Part shown: piece by piece, positions 22,645 through 34,816 of the stretch
How positions within the stretch are numbered: the stretch's first letter is position 1
Layout of the letters: each line of letters begins with the position of its first letter
Assembly: GCF_000003195.3 (NCBI RefSeq)
Contig: NC_012878.2
Span: 56,544,629-56,608,628, forward strand
Direction: 5' to 3'
DNA: 64,000 nucleotides
Source of the DNA: Sorghum bicolor
Lineage: Eukaryota > Streptophyta > Magnoliopsida > Poales > Poaceae
Translations under genes and position numbers: made by a program
Notes under the pieces: model-generated
Database searches by the model: none
Told to the model about the DNA's origin: nothing
The model's input: only the letters and a program-made list of their open reading frames with translations

Positions 22645-23814
22645 ATGACCACCCTCCTCGCCAATAGGATCACTACGCTCGTGCGCGCTCCTCCCATGGC
22701 CGCCACCGCCGCTGCCGCCGTCGCCGTCGCGGGAGGGAGGAGGCCATTGCACCGGACCTTCGCGCACCCGGAGATGGAGATGGAGGAGGAGCACCAGCAG
22801 CGCGCGTGCCGCAGCAGGGGATCCTCGTCCTCCTCTTCCTGCTCCTCGTCGTCGTCGACGGCGGCGTCGCCCGCCCGGGGGTCGGGGACGGGGATAGTGG
22901 TGATCGTCGGCGCCACGGGCACCGGGAAGACCAAGCTGTCCATCGACGCCGCGGAGGCGGTCGGAGGGGAGGTGGTGAACGCCGATAAGATCCAGCTCTA
23001 CGCCGGCCTCGACATCACCACCAACAAGGTGGCCCCCGCGGACCGCCGCGGCGTCCCGCACCACCTCCTCGGCGCCATCCGCCCCGACGCCGGCGCGTTC
23101 CCGCCCTCGACGTTCCGCTCCGTCGCTGGCGCCACGACCGCCTCGATCGCCGCCCGGCGCCGCGTCCCCATCGTCGCCGGCGGGTCCAACTCCCTCATCC
23201 ACGCCCTCCTCGCCGACCGCTTCGACTCCGCCGCCGACCCGTTCTCCTCGTCGTGGGTCCGCCACGACCGGCCCGCGCTCCGCTCCCCGTGCTGCCTCCT
23301 CTGGGTCCACGTAGACGACGCGCTCCTCGCCGAGTACCTGGACCGGCGCGTGGACGACATGGTGGGCGGCGGCATGGTGGAGGAGCTCCGGGCGTACTTC
23401 GCCACGACCACCGCCGCGGAGCGCGCCGCGCACGCCGCCGGGCTGGGCAGGGCCATCGGCGTGCCCGAGCTGGGCGCCTACTTCGCGGGCCGCACCAGCT
23501 TCCGCGCCGCGATCGACGACATCAAGGCCAACACGCGGGACCTGGCGGCCGCGCAGGTGTCGAAGATCCGCCGCATGGCCGACGCCTGGGGCTGGCCCAT
23601 CCAACGGCTCGACGCGTCCGCCACCGTCCGCGCACGCATCCAGGGCGCGGGCCCGGACGTGGAGTCGGCGTGCTGGGAGCGCGACGTGCGCGGGCCCGGG
23701 CTCGCCGCCATCCGGAGCTTCCTGCTGGAGCTGGACAGCGACAGCATCATCACCAATGGCAGCGCCGAGATGGAGCCGGAGCCGCGGGTGCGATGCTGCG
23801 ACGTGGTGGGGTGA
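22645..23814 (+). CDS. IPT: Adenylate isopentenyltransferase (cytokinin synthesis)
   Basis: Transfers the isopentenyl group of DMAPP to the N6 position of ATP or ADP, the first committed step of cytokinin synthesis. One exon of 389 codons, as is usual for plant adenylate-type enzymes. The nucleotide-binding P-loop GATGTGKTKLS lies at residues 89-99. It is followed by the family segments VVNADKIQLYAGLDITTNK and GVPHHLLG (an aspartate/threonine-rich prenyl-acceptor region), and later by VAGGSNSLIHALL. The N-terminal 85 residues are Ala/Arg/Ser-rich with a serine run and may be a plastid transit peptide. Two early Met codons (1 and 18) are possible starts; the first was chosen. tRNA-type isopentenyltransferases have introns and a C-terminal zinc finger; neither is present here. 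Extreme third-position GC fits monocot IPT genes. The specific paralogue cannot be named. Confidence 0.92.
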   Translation: MTTLLANRITTLVRAPPMAATAAAAVAVAGGRRPLHRTFAHPEMEMEEEHQQRACRSRGSSSSSSCSSSSSTAASPARGSGTGIVVIVGATGTGKTKLSIDAAEAVGGEVVNADKIQLYAGLDITTNKVAPADRRGVPHHLLGAIRPDAGAFPPSTFRSVAGATTASIAARRRVPIVAGGSNSLIHALLADRFDSAADPFSSSWVRHDRPALRSPCCLLWVHVDDALLAEYLDRRVDDMVGGGMVEELRAYFATTTAAERAAHAAGLGRAIGVPELGAYFAGRTSFRAAIDDIKANTRDLAAAQVSKIRRMADAWGWPIQRLDASATVRARIQGAGPDVESACWERDVRGPGLAAIRSFLLELDSDSIITNGSAEMEPEPRVRCCDVVG

Positions 23815-24967
23815 GCTCCCGGGTCCGTCCTGCTGCTGCCGCTGCTGTCACTTTCCTGGCGGAGTTATTCGCGTTACGGCGCAAAAAGAATGCGGGGGGC
23901 TTTTGGATTCGAGGGTTTTGGCCGCCGATTTTGCAGGGTTCCGGCGGCGCCCTCTGCCGCTGACCGGTGGGGTCCGGCGAAGGGCACGGTGAGTGACACG
24001 GGGACGAGAGAGACGAAGGTTAGGAAAGGCTTCTTGTTAGTGTTAATTTAGTTTAGGCAGAGATAAGCATTGCAGAAGGGAGGGAGGGAGAGAGGCTGTG
24101 AATTCTTTGTTGCAGAGGACAGGGGGGTTTCTTTTCTTCTTCTTCTTTTTTCCCTTTTTGGTTCGTCCGTTTCCTAACTGCACCCACTGTATGTACTACT
24201 AATCCACTATTAGACAGTTCAAATTTTGAAATATATACTTATGCAGTACAGCTAGCTGAGCCTGCTTCTTCATTTGATCTTTTTTTCGACACTGTTTGTC
24301 CTGTTCCCATAACGCATTCTGCATTTCCGTTTTTTTGCCTTGAGCAAGGGGGTTTGCGTCGGCGGCTCACCTGCTCCATCTCTCAGCTCTCTTTTGCTGC
24401 TGCTGGCTCTCCAGTTTTAAATTTTAAATGGGAGGGTATGCCATGGTGGATGATGGTTTGGCAGGCAGGCGGTTAAAAAAAAAGAATTGGTAATGGCTGA
24501 AGCCACGGCACGGAGGGATGATTGGATGGTAATCCCGCCATGCTTAGTGTGTGATTGCTGCTGATCAGGGGGAGTTGGGCGTGTGAGTTGGTGCCTGGTG
24601 TTCTTGCTGTTGCCAGCTAGGAAAACAGTTCGACTCCAGTTTCCTTGCTTCCTACTGCTGCTCTGCTACTGCCGCTTCTTTTGTTTTTTTTCCCCAGTTT
24701 TCTCGTTGTCTCTACGCATGCCCGGACGGGATTCAAACAAAACACAGTACGGCGTGCCAGTGACGTACTGACGTTCTGTTATTACTTCCTCAAAAGCATA
24801 ACTCAGTTAAATGATGATGAATGGATTTAGAGGGAACCTAGGGTTTTTTAGCGATGTTGGCCGTGGTTTGCCATCCCCTCAACAATCCACATAATTCTAA
24901 GTTTTTTTTTTCAGTTTTTGCAAAGTCCTAGTCCTCGAACACTGCATAATCTACATATTTGGTTGGA
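23815..24967 (+). other. IPT 3' flank and intergenic DNA
   Basis: Probably begins with the IPT 3' untranslated region. Low-complexity tracts (TTCTTCTTCTTC near 24137, T-runs near 24163 and 24687) occur, but no gene is supported. Short open frames near 24583-24830 lack recognisable features. Confidence 0.4.
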
Positions 24968-25150
24968 GGCAGTAAACTTTACCGCCTATCACATCAAATA
25001 TTTAATACATGCATAAAGTATTAAATATAGATTATTTACGAAACTAAAAACACAGCCAGAGAATAAATTGTGAGACGATTTTTTAAGTCTAATTATTCTG
25101 TGATTAGACACTAATTATAAAATAAAATAAAAATTCTACCGTGTTCACTG
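24968..25150 (+). mobile_element. Strongly degraded GGCCTTGTTTAG-family MITE
   Basis: The core survives (CACATCAAATATTTAATACATGC-like, TATTAAATATAGAT, TTGTGAGACGATTTTTTAAG, TGATTAGACACTAATTAT), but both termini are lost. Confidence 0.5.
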
Positions 25151-27655
25151 TACAGTGTCCTAGTCCATGATGGAGCCTCACGTACGGTGCTCGTGCCAAT
25201 AATAATGAGGTAGACATTTTTATTAGATTTAATTGGACTTAGTTCAACCTTAAATTCAATAAGGCTCTGCCCAAGGACTCTTGTGGAGGAGTCGAAAACA
25301 TTCTCACTAAACACAACAGCTCCAAATGGCTCATTCTACTAAACCGTTTGGTAGGGGTCCGTTAAAGGAACCGAAGCTCTACCAAACAGGGATTAAATTC
25401 TAAAGCTCATAATAAATGTTAGCGCAATAAAGGATTCATGCCCTATGAGAAATTGATAGGGGGTAGCTATTGCGCATATATAGTATGTTGTAAGGAAAGC
25501 CGAAAGGTGAGACACACGCCACACGATGACATGAACAAGCTCCAAGGGCCAAGCCATGGCATGAGTAGTACTGCCCAATAAAGATTTGCAACTCCAAACT
25601 GGTGGAGTCATCACGTCACGGGCTGAGCAATTTGGACGGAGGCATCAACTCGGATAAAAAGAGGGGGAGAAGAGGAGAAAGGGAGAAATAGAGCCATAGA
25701 GGAGGAAAAAAAAAAGGAAGGAACTACAGCAGAGTGTTACGAGTGTACTCTACCTTACAATCCAGAGATAGCAAGTCCGTGGCTTTGCTCCTCGACCGCC
25801 AAGGCAAACCGTCGGAGCAAAACCGCGCACTCGAACGCCCCAAAAACTGTGATGATTGTGTACCCTTGCCCTGAGTACGTCCAGCACTACTGCACAAGTC
25901 ATCTACGGAGTACTATACAGCTATACTATGCGTGGAGGTACTGCATAGACTGCACTTGCAGAGTTTTGCAGTGAGAGCAAGGCCTGAACTGAACCCCGGG
26001 TCCACGGCAGCTCTCCTCTCTTTCAGCAACGGAATCATCACAGTAACCAGGAGTACTACAATGACAGTGCACGGCGCACGCAAAACCATCCCCTTGGGTT
26101 TTGCGTCGGTGTCTGCTGGAGAAAGGACCCTAGTACTATGCTCGTACAGTAGTAGAGACTGGTGTAGTAGTAGACCTTGGACCAAGGTCCAGTGGACGGC
26201 GCACGCTGCACGTAGCTTTGACTGGGAGCAGAGAAGCTGCTGGAGCAAGGACGCACGCCAACAGCACGCGTGGTGAAACTGCAGATCTAGCGCCCACCCA
26301 GCTAGCCCCAACAGGCAACAGGCCAGCATTTGAAATATAACTACAGTTCCATAGTATATATATAGATCGTGCTGGCAGCACCAGCACTTGACTGAGGTTA
26401 GCTAATTCAGAGCTGAGGTTAGCGGCCGAGCCCAGTACGTTGGTGCTGCGTTAAGCTAATTCAGAACGCTTTCGGTGCTTGCTCACCGCCTCGTTCAGCT
26501 AACGGTACGTGAAAGGCTGAAAGACCATACTCGTCGGACAACCATGGCCATGACCATGTCCATGTTCAAGGAAAGGAATGTATCAGACTATCAGTACAGT
26601 TTTGCATTGGCCGCTTCAGCACTGGGCACCACCACGCCAATCGTCATCTCCTAACGTAAGTGCCGGTCTGCGGGAGTCAGATCTGAGTTTGCCCACGGTC
26701 ATGCGTCCTCACGTTACATAGTCATAGCAGCCAAACGAACATGAGTCTTTGTGGGGGGCGTGGCGCAGGGCAGGATCGGAGCTCCATCGCACCGTCACCA
26801 GTCGCTCCATTCGCTGGCGCTGATCCTACATCGCGCAACACGACGGCCATGCATATGCATCAATGCCGATGAATGAGATGAGATGACTGAGAGACTGACG
26901 CAGTTGTACTCACGCAACTTAATTGACGTACGTCGTAGGATTGGGGTTTCGGGGAAAAAGAAGTGGGTCCATAAAACTTGTGTATGTTGTTATTATGTAT
27001 GTCAATAGTAAATCTAAACATATAAGCTTCTTCAAAAAAATCTAAACATATAATATTGTCCATAAATATCTTAAAGGCTAAAGTACTTGATGATTAAGTT
27101 TATTTTTTTTCCATCAACTCTTGGCGTTTTCTAACTTTTGCATCTCAATATCAAAACCATTCAATTTTGATCCTGATTGTTGAGATGGTTTGAGTGGTTT
27201 CAAAGTGCTCTAGGGTCAGAATAAAACGGTTTTATAGTTGACGAGGAGCCAAAGTTCGACAGGTTTCTAGTTAGTCGTTAAAACTGGATAAAGTTAAGAG
27301 CTAAAAAGCCAAAAATGGACTTAAACCTTTCTTCTTTTCATCCTAGAACCTGGCATGCTTACTTTCGCACCATAGGTTCCAATAATGGCATCAATGATGA
27401 ATATGTATCAAAAAGTTAGTAAAATTTGTTTTAACCGAGTTAGAAGATTTCTATGTATTATTTAATATGAAACCATTAGTTTTTTTAAGGCATATTTATT
27501 CAAGAAATAGATTCTTAAAAATACTATTTCCATATTTTCTTTATAAAGTCTAATTGACTTCTCGAAATTGTGGCGGAAGTCTGATTTACTTTATTGTGGC
27601 TAACCTGGCGCCACGTAGGACGAATATGGTGCCATATCAGCCAAACGTTGTGCAT
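25151..27655. other. Gene-free intergenic stretch
   Basis: No supported gene. A purine-rich tract lies at 25655-25725, and a TATATATATAG block near 26355. Short frames around 25913-26387 exist on both strands over the same segment, which argues against any of them being real. Confidence 0.45.
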
Positions 27656-27657
27656 TA

Positions 27658-28054
27658 GACCAATCTCAATGGATGTTTCATAGAAGTTTCGTACACATTA
27701 AATATTCTTATATGACACTATATTAATGAAGAGAGAGATAATGAGAATTTCATGAGACTAGAGATAGTTTCATGGAGATAAAACTCTTCTGCACTATTTT
27801 CAAAATATAAATATTTTAAAAATTGGGTCACAAAACTTCCATTGAGACTAGGTCAGTCTCAAAGCATAGTTTCATGACACAGTTACTAAGACTATAAACT
27901 AGGCAACTGAGTCACATGAATTTCATGGAGATGAAATTTCTCTCTCATATGATAAAACTCCTTTATTTAATGACTCTGCCAAACCAGCAATTTTTTTTAT
28001 ATAACACCCTATTAAATGTGTATGACACTTTTATGAAATCATTGAAACTGGCCT
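27658..28054. mobile_element. Two adjacent MITEs of one family
   Basis: First unit about 27658-27852: GACCAATCTCAATGG at the left and CCATTGAGACTAGGTC at the right are inverted repeats. Second unit about 27851-28054: GGTCAGTCTCAAAGC at the left and ATTGAAACTGGCC at the right. Both bodies share TTTCATGGAGAT and related blocks. They share a border at GGTC, so one likely inserted at the edge of the other. No proteins are encoded. Confidence 0.65.
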
Positions 28055-28305
28055 TATAAACCAGCAGCGGCAGCGTTGTGGCTGCATAGTAGCTATAGCA
28101 AGCTGGCCGGCTAGTATTACCCGAACTAACATACATGCCTGCAAATCCCAGCAGCCCGCTAAGAGATCTGATAGGCCGTGCACGCACAAGGCCCATCCAT
28201 CCGTTGTGGGAACTGGACTCTGGGCTGCAGCCAGTAGCCCAGATGCATAATGGTCTTTTGGGGGCATATTAATCTGACCCAAAGCTTTCAAATATTCCTT
28301 CGTTC

Positions 28306-28570
28306 GCCTTGTTTAGTTTTCCAAAAATTTTGAACAGCGGGACACCCTTCGGTCGCCTTGTTTAGTTTTCCAAAAATTTTCAAGTCTGTCGGATCAAATC
28401 TTGCTACACATACATAGAACATTAAATATAGATAAAAAATAACTAATTGCACAGCCCTATAATTTGCGAGACGAATCTGTTGAACCTAATTAGTCCATGA
28501 TTGAACAATAATTATCAAATACAAACGAAAGTGCTACAAAACTAGAAAAATTTGCCAACTAAACAAGAGG
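28306..28570 (+). mobile_element. GGCCTTGTTTAG-family MITE with duplicated left end
   Basis: The left terminus CGCCTTGTTTAGTTTTCC occurs at 28306 and again at 28351. The second copy continues into a complete core (ATTAAATATAGATAAAAA, GCGAGACGAATCTGTTG, AAAGTGCTACA) and the right end CCAACTAAACAAG. The extra terminus is either a relic of a second insertion or a local duplication. Confidence 0.7.
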
Positions 28571-29061
28571 CCAAATTTATCTTGTTCTAGTGTATTTGGC
28601 CAAGAATGAGTTACACAATTCGCGTCCAGGTATATTTTCTGGAGCAGAATGGGGAAAGGAAAACACCTCCTAAGCCCTCTAAGTTATGTAGTCACAAAAT
28701 AGGAAGGCAGAACGAAAAGAAAAGAAGAGGATGCTGTAAGCATGCAGGGCGATCTCATAAATTACATCGTGCGACAGTTTCCCAGATCAGCACGGACACT
28801 TCTAGGCCAGATTCCAAGAACGAACGGAACACAGGCATAACAGATGCTGCATACCGGTCATGAAGGTCCATCACCAAACTTGTGTCCTGCAACAGGTTAA
28901 TACAGAATTGAAGAGATTTGAAATGTGATCTATTTACACAACAGAAAGAGAACCACATGAAAGGATTTAAAAGATCCCACCCCTGTCAGGTGCAAAAAAA
29001 CAAAAAACAAAGGTCTAGACAGTTAGGGAGAGCATAACATTTATACAAGTATTTCCGAAGA

Positions 29062-29284
29062 TTGGAGTTATTTGAGAACTCTGAGCCACAAAAAAACCAG
29101 CAACAAAGCCCATCCACTCACATAGATCTGGTTGATTTATACCTCTAAATAAATGAGACTTGTTACAGAGTTATTTGAGAATTGAGACTCATATACATTC
29201 TAGAGCCATAAGAAAACCAGCAGCAACGCCCATCCACTCACATAGACCTGGTTGATTTACCTCTAAATAAATTAGACTTGTTAC
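29062..29284. repeat. Tandem duplication of about 110 bp in the CFM3 3' flank
   Basis: Two head-to-tail copies, each containing GAGTTATTTGAGAA, AAACCAGCA, CCCATCCACTCACATAGA and AAATAAATNAGACTTGTTAC. Divergence is modest. It lies 3' of the CFM3 stop codon and may be in its untranslated region. Confidence 0.8.
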
Positions 29285-29525
29285 TACATACCCTTGGATT
29301 TGATAAATAATGCCCCAGATATAGAAATAAACAGCATGAGTGACACTTTCTACACACTTCTATATTGTTTTGCAATGTTATACAAACACAGAAAAAGAAC
29401 TAGTGAACCAAAGAAGCAACTGTGTTTTCTCTTACCATGAATGTCCCAGAGACAGTAGTATCACGTCCAGAGAATCATTAATTCAGAAATCAGAACTGCA
29501 CATCACAAGAAACAATTCCAAATCA

Positions 29526-32500
29526 CTAGCTGTCAATCTCTTCATCTTCAACGTCATCATCATAATCATCATCTTCATCAGCTGATTCATCAAAATCGTC
29601 TTGATCCTGGCCACAATGAAGGGAAGGGTGAGTTTTATGGTGGTTCAGAAACAGACCATGTGGTTTGTGAAAGAATGCATACCTCATCATAGCTAGCAGA
29701 GGCGACTGCCATGCCATATTCGTTTTCTGAATCTGAGCTATCCTCATCTTGTTCCTCATAGTCCTCAATACCCTGTTTTGTTTTACAACACATTAGTTAT
29801 TCACTAGTGCGACTACATTAGTTATTCACTAGTGCGACTACATTTATCTGTTGAATCTAGCATGGAAGTCCAAGGGACTGCTGCAACTAAATGGCAATTG
29901 CTAAATATTGATGAAATAAAGGGATTAAGGAAGACTGTGTAATCCATCTATAACTCCAAAAGAAATGTTACCAAGAAAAGGAAAGGAACCACCAAGAGTG
30001 CCATAATTTTGCCAATATATATTGCTATGTGTCCAGAAATAAACTCAGATGCTGTAGAAATAATACAGTGCAATACCCAAAAAAATTCCTAATGTGTTAC
30101 ATACCAGATCCAACTTCATCTGCTTGATATTGCTTTCCAGTTGATCTATATGCTGACTAAGGGCCTGCATAATAAATTATTGGTTTAAAGGAAATCAGAA
30201 AAATTCTACTTTACCTAGAAGAATTTTCAATACAAAAACTCTACTTTCATAAGGCAAACTAACCTCATGACGTTGCATAGCAACTGCACGTTTCAATGCC
30301 TTAGCTTTTGTTAAGAGGTTTCTTGGCCTTATGTTAATAGGCCTCCTATAGTTCTTTCCACGGTAAAAAATGAGTGCATAACCCTTTGGAACTCTTTCAA
30401 TTGCAACTAGTATACCACCACTCTCATATGCAAGAAGTCGTGCCGTCTCTTCAACGAATGACAAAGTCTTCTGCTTTGAAATTAATTTGACAACTTCCCT
30501 GTGCTTCCAATGCAAGTGCATATTTTCAATTACACCATCAAAAACGCCACGAACTCCTGAAATACATAAGAAAATGATCAGTCAATAGAAACTGTGGAGC
30601 ATGTTAGAAGATAATTGTTCAAGAAATTACCAAGTGGCAAATATGCCTTAAGCCGTAAACCAATCCTACGGAAAACAGACTTTTCCTCATCAGTAATCAT
30701 TTCTTGATCATCACATGGATCGGCAAGTACCATAGAAGCTTCAATCTTTGATAGTAAGCGCTCTGCTCTATGTATTTTTGCCTGAGCCTGAACATTTGAA
30801 AAGAAAAATTAAGGAACAAGTAGTGACTAACTAAACGAAGCAGAAAAGGAATTGCATACCTAGAAGGTAAGAAAGTCAACCTCACAACAACATATTAACT
30901 ATATATGCACCACTAAATTGAAATATCCTAGTTTAAATGCAGGCTAATTTTTTTCCCATTTCAGGCTATGGTGGTTCAAGAAGAACAAATAGAATCTTTA
31001 GTGCTCACAATGTAAAGCTTGTGTTCGAGTTTCCTGTAAAGCTTTTGCTTTTCTGTTCTAGAAGAAGCTTCTTTCATTTCTTCTTGCTCCTTAGCAGTTA
31101 CTTCTCTTCCCCAACGAGCTTGGGCCTCCTGAAACTCAGCAAGAGTACCCACAAGAGCATGCCCATCGAAGCCATCATCCGGAGGTTGTGCAATCAAAAT
31201 GTTTCTTCTCTGCTCCTCCATATTCTGAATATCCTTTGTCAACTCCTCTCTTTCAGCCAACACAGCTGCCACAGATGTTGGGAGGAAGTCTTTTCCACGA
31301 TATATTACAATGTAAAATTTATTTCGAAGAAGCAAGGTACCCCCTGTTAGATTCTGAGTAACATGAGAAGGAAAATTGTAAGATATATTAAGCTATTTCA
31401 TGAAGCTTGAACATACAAAAGCACATATGGTACATCAACACACTTGATTTGTATCTTTAGGGAGAAGCTTTTGGAACTATAAGAAAATTCAACATAGGAA
31501 TACAAAGCTAAAGCAAAATAAGCATTCTCTACTGCAACCATACTGAACCATTCTCAACTTCAATTTTGGTAAGATAGAGTTTACTGTAGAGGAACCAAAC
31601 TATGCAAATATAGGAAGCAAAATTCTGTTACTATTATTTAATAAAAAACTGATTTATAAGAACAAAAACTGATTTATAGCCATTATTTTAGGAACCTTTT
31701 GCTTTGAGTGATTCTTTTAATATAAAATTGCTAAGCGAATCTGGAATAGCATTTGATTTTTAGTTGCCTCAGATAACACAAGTATGTTTGTATGATATTC
31801 AGGGCTTTGTGACAAAGTTATAAACTGACAATAACTATTTTCTCAAGATTCCTTTAGGGGAAAAAAAAGTTGCCAAGCGGTCACGTCAGTCAATGAGGAA
31901 AAATCAGAATATGGCATTCAAACCTTTATTTCTTCAGCCATTATTTTATTATTTGTGTTTTGTATTCCACGTTTGACAGCTATTTTCACCACCAAACTCT
32001 TCTCCCAAAGCTTAACAATTGCTGCTGCCAAACCTTGATGATTTCGGTTCCTCCCTTCAATGAAGTTTAGCAAGCTATAAGAACGCCTTTTGCTGCCAAT
32101 TGGTAAAAGCTATGACAGGGAAAAAGTAATACTGACACTGTCAAATGCAATACCTAGAGCAAAATGGCATGGAAGGTTCCTCGCTAACTTTCGCAAGTTA
32201 GTCAGCTCTGCGTTAGTAAGGGTCGAACGCATTCCAGTCGGAAGAACTCTATATGGTGTTTTATAACCAGGGATCGTTTGAGGCAGCAAGTCGGCATCCA
32301 CTGGTAAAATACCTGTTCCCCACCAATCCACAAAACGAGGACCCAGCTCATCAAGCATCTGATTGAACTCCAGCTCTTCCTCTGTCATATCTTCAGTATT
32401 CTGTGTGTTCAATTGGGACACGTTTGCATGCTGCCCAGCCAAATCCTTGCTCTGATTATCATTCTCAACAGGGCTGGAGGCATCTGGGATGAACAGTGCA

Positions 32501-33597
32501 CCATCTCCCCCCTTCACTGGTGATGAGGCACCATTTAGAGCTTGAGATTTCAGAGGTCTTTTGTAATTGCTCCCTCGGTAAACCACCATTACACTTCCAG
32601 ACCTCCATATGATAAATCCGCCTGTGCGTCGCTGATCAATGCACACAAACATGTGTTAGGAATCCATTTCTGGAAGACAACCAATAACTCCGAGTGAGAC
32701 TCAAATTCACCGCAATTAACTGCAGGTTGAATTGCCACAATTGGATCGCTTAAAGTAATCAGTATTGACGTTTCACGAACAAGCTGGGAGTGCCAAGTCA
32801 GAGGGCAGGGGCAAAATGGTGCAGACCTCAACGAGCTCATGAGCAGTCTTCATGTCGTGCGCGAGGTCCTCGTGGAACTTGAGGCGGACCAGCTCCGACT
32901 TCCTCCAGGCGTCATGGATCTTCTCCGTGACGGCCGTGGTGACTCCCGCCTTGGGCACGGTGATGCGGTCGCGAAGCGTCATCCCGAGCCTGCGCAGCCG
33001 GCGCAGCTCCTCGTCCTCGATGGTGAGCTCGGCCAGCGTGGGCGCCTTGACCCGCCTCCTCTTGACCCCGTCCTCCTCATCCCTTGCCGACCCCATGGGC
33101 TCGTCGTCTCTCTCCCACGGGAGGACGGCATCGTCGAAGCTGGCGGCCGCGAACTGGCGGTCGGGCCGCGCCCAGCTGCGGTCGAGCAGGTCGCCGAGGC
33201 GCTCGGTGCCGTCGGGGGGCGCCGCGGCGGCCGTGGCAGCGGAGACGGAGGAGGGGTCGTCGTCGTCGGAGGCGAGGCCGAGGTTGCGGAGCCGGTGCAC
33301 GATGCGGTCGATGGACGTGGTCGGGGACGGGACGGGAGCCGGAGGTGGGACCGGGCGGGAGGGGTCGGAGGGCGCCCACTTCTGCAGCCACGGCGCCCCC
33401 GTGCTGGTGGAGGGTGGGGAAGTGCGATTGCCGCCGGTGGATGAAGGGGAGGAGGCCGCGGCGGCGGACGAGGAGGAGGAGGAGACGTGGCGGGAGGCCG
33501 GGGAGGAGGAGAGGAGGCGGAGCGGGAGGAGGCGGTGGATGTTGGGGCGGGACGAGAGGCGGAAGGAGTGGTGGAGCGGGAGCTCGGAGAGCGCCAT
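29526..33597 (-). CDS. CFM3: CRM-domain organelle group II intron splicing factor (CFM3-like)
   Basis: A nuclear-encoded RNA-binding protein that in maize, rice and Arabidopsis helps splice group II introns in chloroplasts (and mitochondria). Nine exons on the minus strand: 33597-32827, 32631-32154, 32054-31924, 31353-31009, 30787-30631, 30556-30264, 30164-30105, 29772-29683, 29606-29526. All have GT/AG borders and consistent phases; the total is 801 residues. Three CRM (YhbY-like) domains are visible. Domain 1 is near residues 180-285 ([38 protein letters not shown]), domain 2 near 390-490 ([32 protein letters not shown]) and domain 3 near 608-705 ([29 protein letters not shown]). The N-terminus is Ser/Arg-rich like an organellar transit peptide, and the C-terminus is a strongly acidic tail. 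The start ATG at 33597 is the first in frame; a Mutator-like element begins 118 bp upstream. The family assignment is firm; CFM3 over close CFM relatives is likely. Confidence 0.92.
29791..29840. repeat. Perfect 25-bp tandem duplication in a CFM3 intron
   Basis: CATTAGTTATTCACTAGTGC plus five more bases is repeated twice without change, in the intron before the exon at 29772. Such an exact copy suggests a recent slippage event and a possible indel marker. Confidence 0.9.
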
Positions 33598-33715
33598 GGA
33601 GCGCGGGGAGCGGAGGGCGGGCCGGCGGTTGGGGGGGTTCAGCGCGGTGGCGCCATGGATTGGTGAGAGTGCGTGTGGGGTTTTGGGCTTGGTGGTGGCG
33701 GATAAGGGAGGAGGA

Positions 33716-33864
33716 CCCAATTTTTTACAATTTGGTCCTTTTTTTGAAAAAAGTTCACAATTAGACCCTTGGAAAACTTAAGTGCAGAAATGGACCCAGG
33801 GCTCGGCGCCATGCATCATGGCGTCGAGGTATCACGTCTCGGCGCCATGGATCACGGCGCCGAG
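33716..33864 (+). repeat. Left terminal inverted repeat of the MULE
   Basis: Pairs with 43668-43817 across 149-150 bp with roughly ten differences. It contains TTTTTTTGAAAAAAGTTCAC, CAGAAATGGACCCAGGG and CGGCGCCATGCATCATGGCG, all found inverted at the other end. The inner border passes into 27-bp hairpin units. Confidence 0.92.
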
Positions 33865-33938
33865 CTCCTTGGGCCAAGCCAACGTGGATTTTGCGTGGCG
33901 GCTTGTGTGGCAAAAAACAAAAAAAAAAAAAAAAACAA

Positions 33939-34019
33939 GTCGGCGCCAGAGATCACGGCGCCGAGCTCGGCGCCACGGATCTCGGCGCCGAGCTCGGCGC
34001 CACAGATCTCGGCGCCGAG
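33939..34019 (+). repeat. Left subterminal array: three 27-bp hairpin units
   Basis: Three head-to-tail 27-bp units at 33939, 33966 and 33993. Each has a 9-bp arm CTCGGCGCC (the first copy reads GTCGGCGCC), a 9-nt spacer and the inverted arm GGCGCCGAG. Related single units lie in the terminal repeat itself. They could be transposase-binding sites or promoter elements. Confidence 0.85.
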
Positions 34020-34816
34020 GTCCTTTCCAAAACGGCCAACCTCTTTCTCTCTCTCTCTGCTTCCTCTCTCCTCGCGCAGCGCTCTGCTCCTGCTCCCGCC
34101 CAACTCGCCTCGCCGCGCGCCCCGCGCTGCTCCTCCTCCGCCGCGCGCCTCGCCGCGCTCGCCGCGCGCCGCGCGTGCCTCGCCACGCCGCGCTCGCCGC
34201 GCTCGCCGCAGCTCGCCACGCCGCCCCGCGCACCGCGTGGCCCGCGGCGCCTCCTCAACCGCGGCGTGGCCGGCTCGTGCCGTGGTCCTGTGCGGCCGCC
34301 GGCGGGCGGGCAGCCGGCGCCCACCCGAGGTAAATTTTTTTTTAATTTTCAGTTTGTAGTTGGCATTTTTTTATTATTTAGGTTGTTTTGTAATGTTTAA
34401 TTTAGTTATCAGTTAATAATAATTTAGTTAGTTATTAGTTTTATTAGTTTTATAATTTAGTTATCACTAAATAATAATTTAGTTAGTTATTAGTTTTATT
34501 AGTGTTATAATTTAGTTAGGTATTTCATCTAGCAATTTTTTAGTTAGTAAAGTTTTGGTGTCAATTAAGTTAGATAGGTAGTACTTGTAATAAACGTAGT
34601 TACCAAAGATACTTAGGATATGTAATAATATTATGTATTTTCATGTCGTATGTTCTTATTAACATAGTTATGTAGTTAGCAAATTTAGTTATATAGTTGG
34701 GTAGGTAGATTATTATTAAAATAGATACACATATACATAATAATTCGTATGTGTTCTATAGTTGTAGTTGTATTAGTTATATGCCTAGTAACATGGTTGT
34801 TTTGTGTATCAATTAG
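34020..34816 (+). promoter_or_regulatory. Transposase leader with 5' untranslated intron
   Basis: A GC-rich, pyrimidine-rich leader (34020-34329) with a CTCTCTCT run is followed by a donor-like GAG|GTAAAT at 34329/34330. A very AT-rich stretch then ends in an acceptor-like AATTAG at 34811-34816, directly before the transposase ATG. This fits a spliced 5' leader. Long frames through the GC part are codon artefacts. Confidence 0.5.

Noticed and set aside
22645..23604. Long minus-strand and alternative-frame readings across the isopentenyltransferase gene
   Set aside because: They are shadows of a GC-rich coding exon; only the plus-strand frame has the P-loop and family motifs.
29526..29585. 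Trinucleotide repeat at the CFM3 3' end as a plain microsatellite
   Set aside because: The CAT/ATC-rich plus-strand run is the coding sequence for the acidic C-terminal tail of the minus-strand protein.
33769..34400. Ala/Arg-rich frames at the left end of the MULE
   Set aside because: They translate the terminal repeat and GC-rich leader; the repeated GAELGA-type peptides come from the 27-bp hairpin units.
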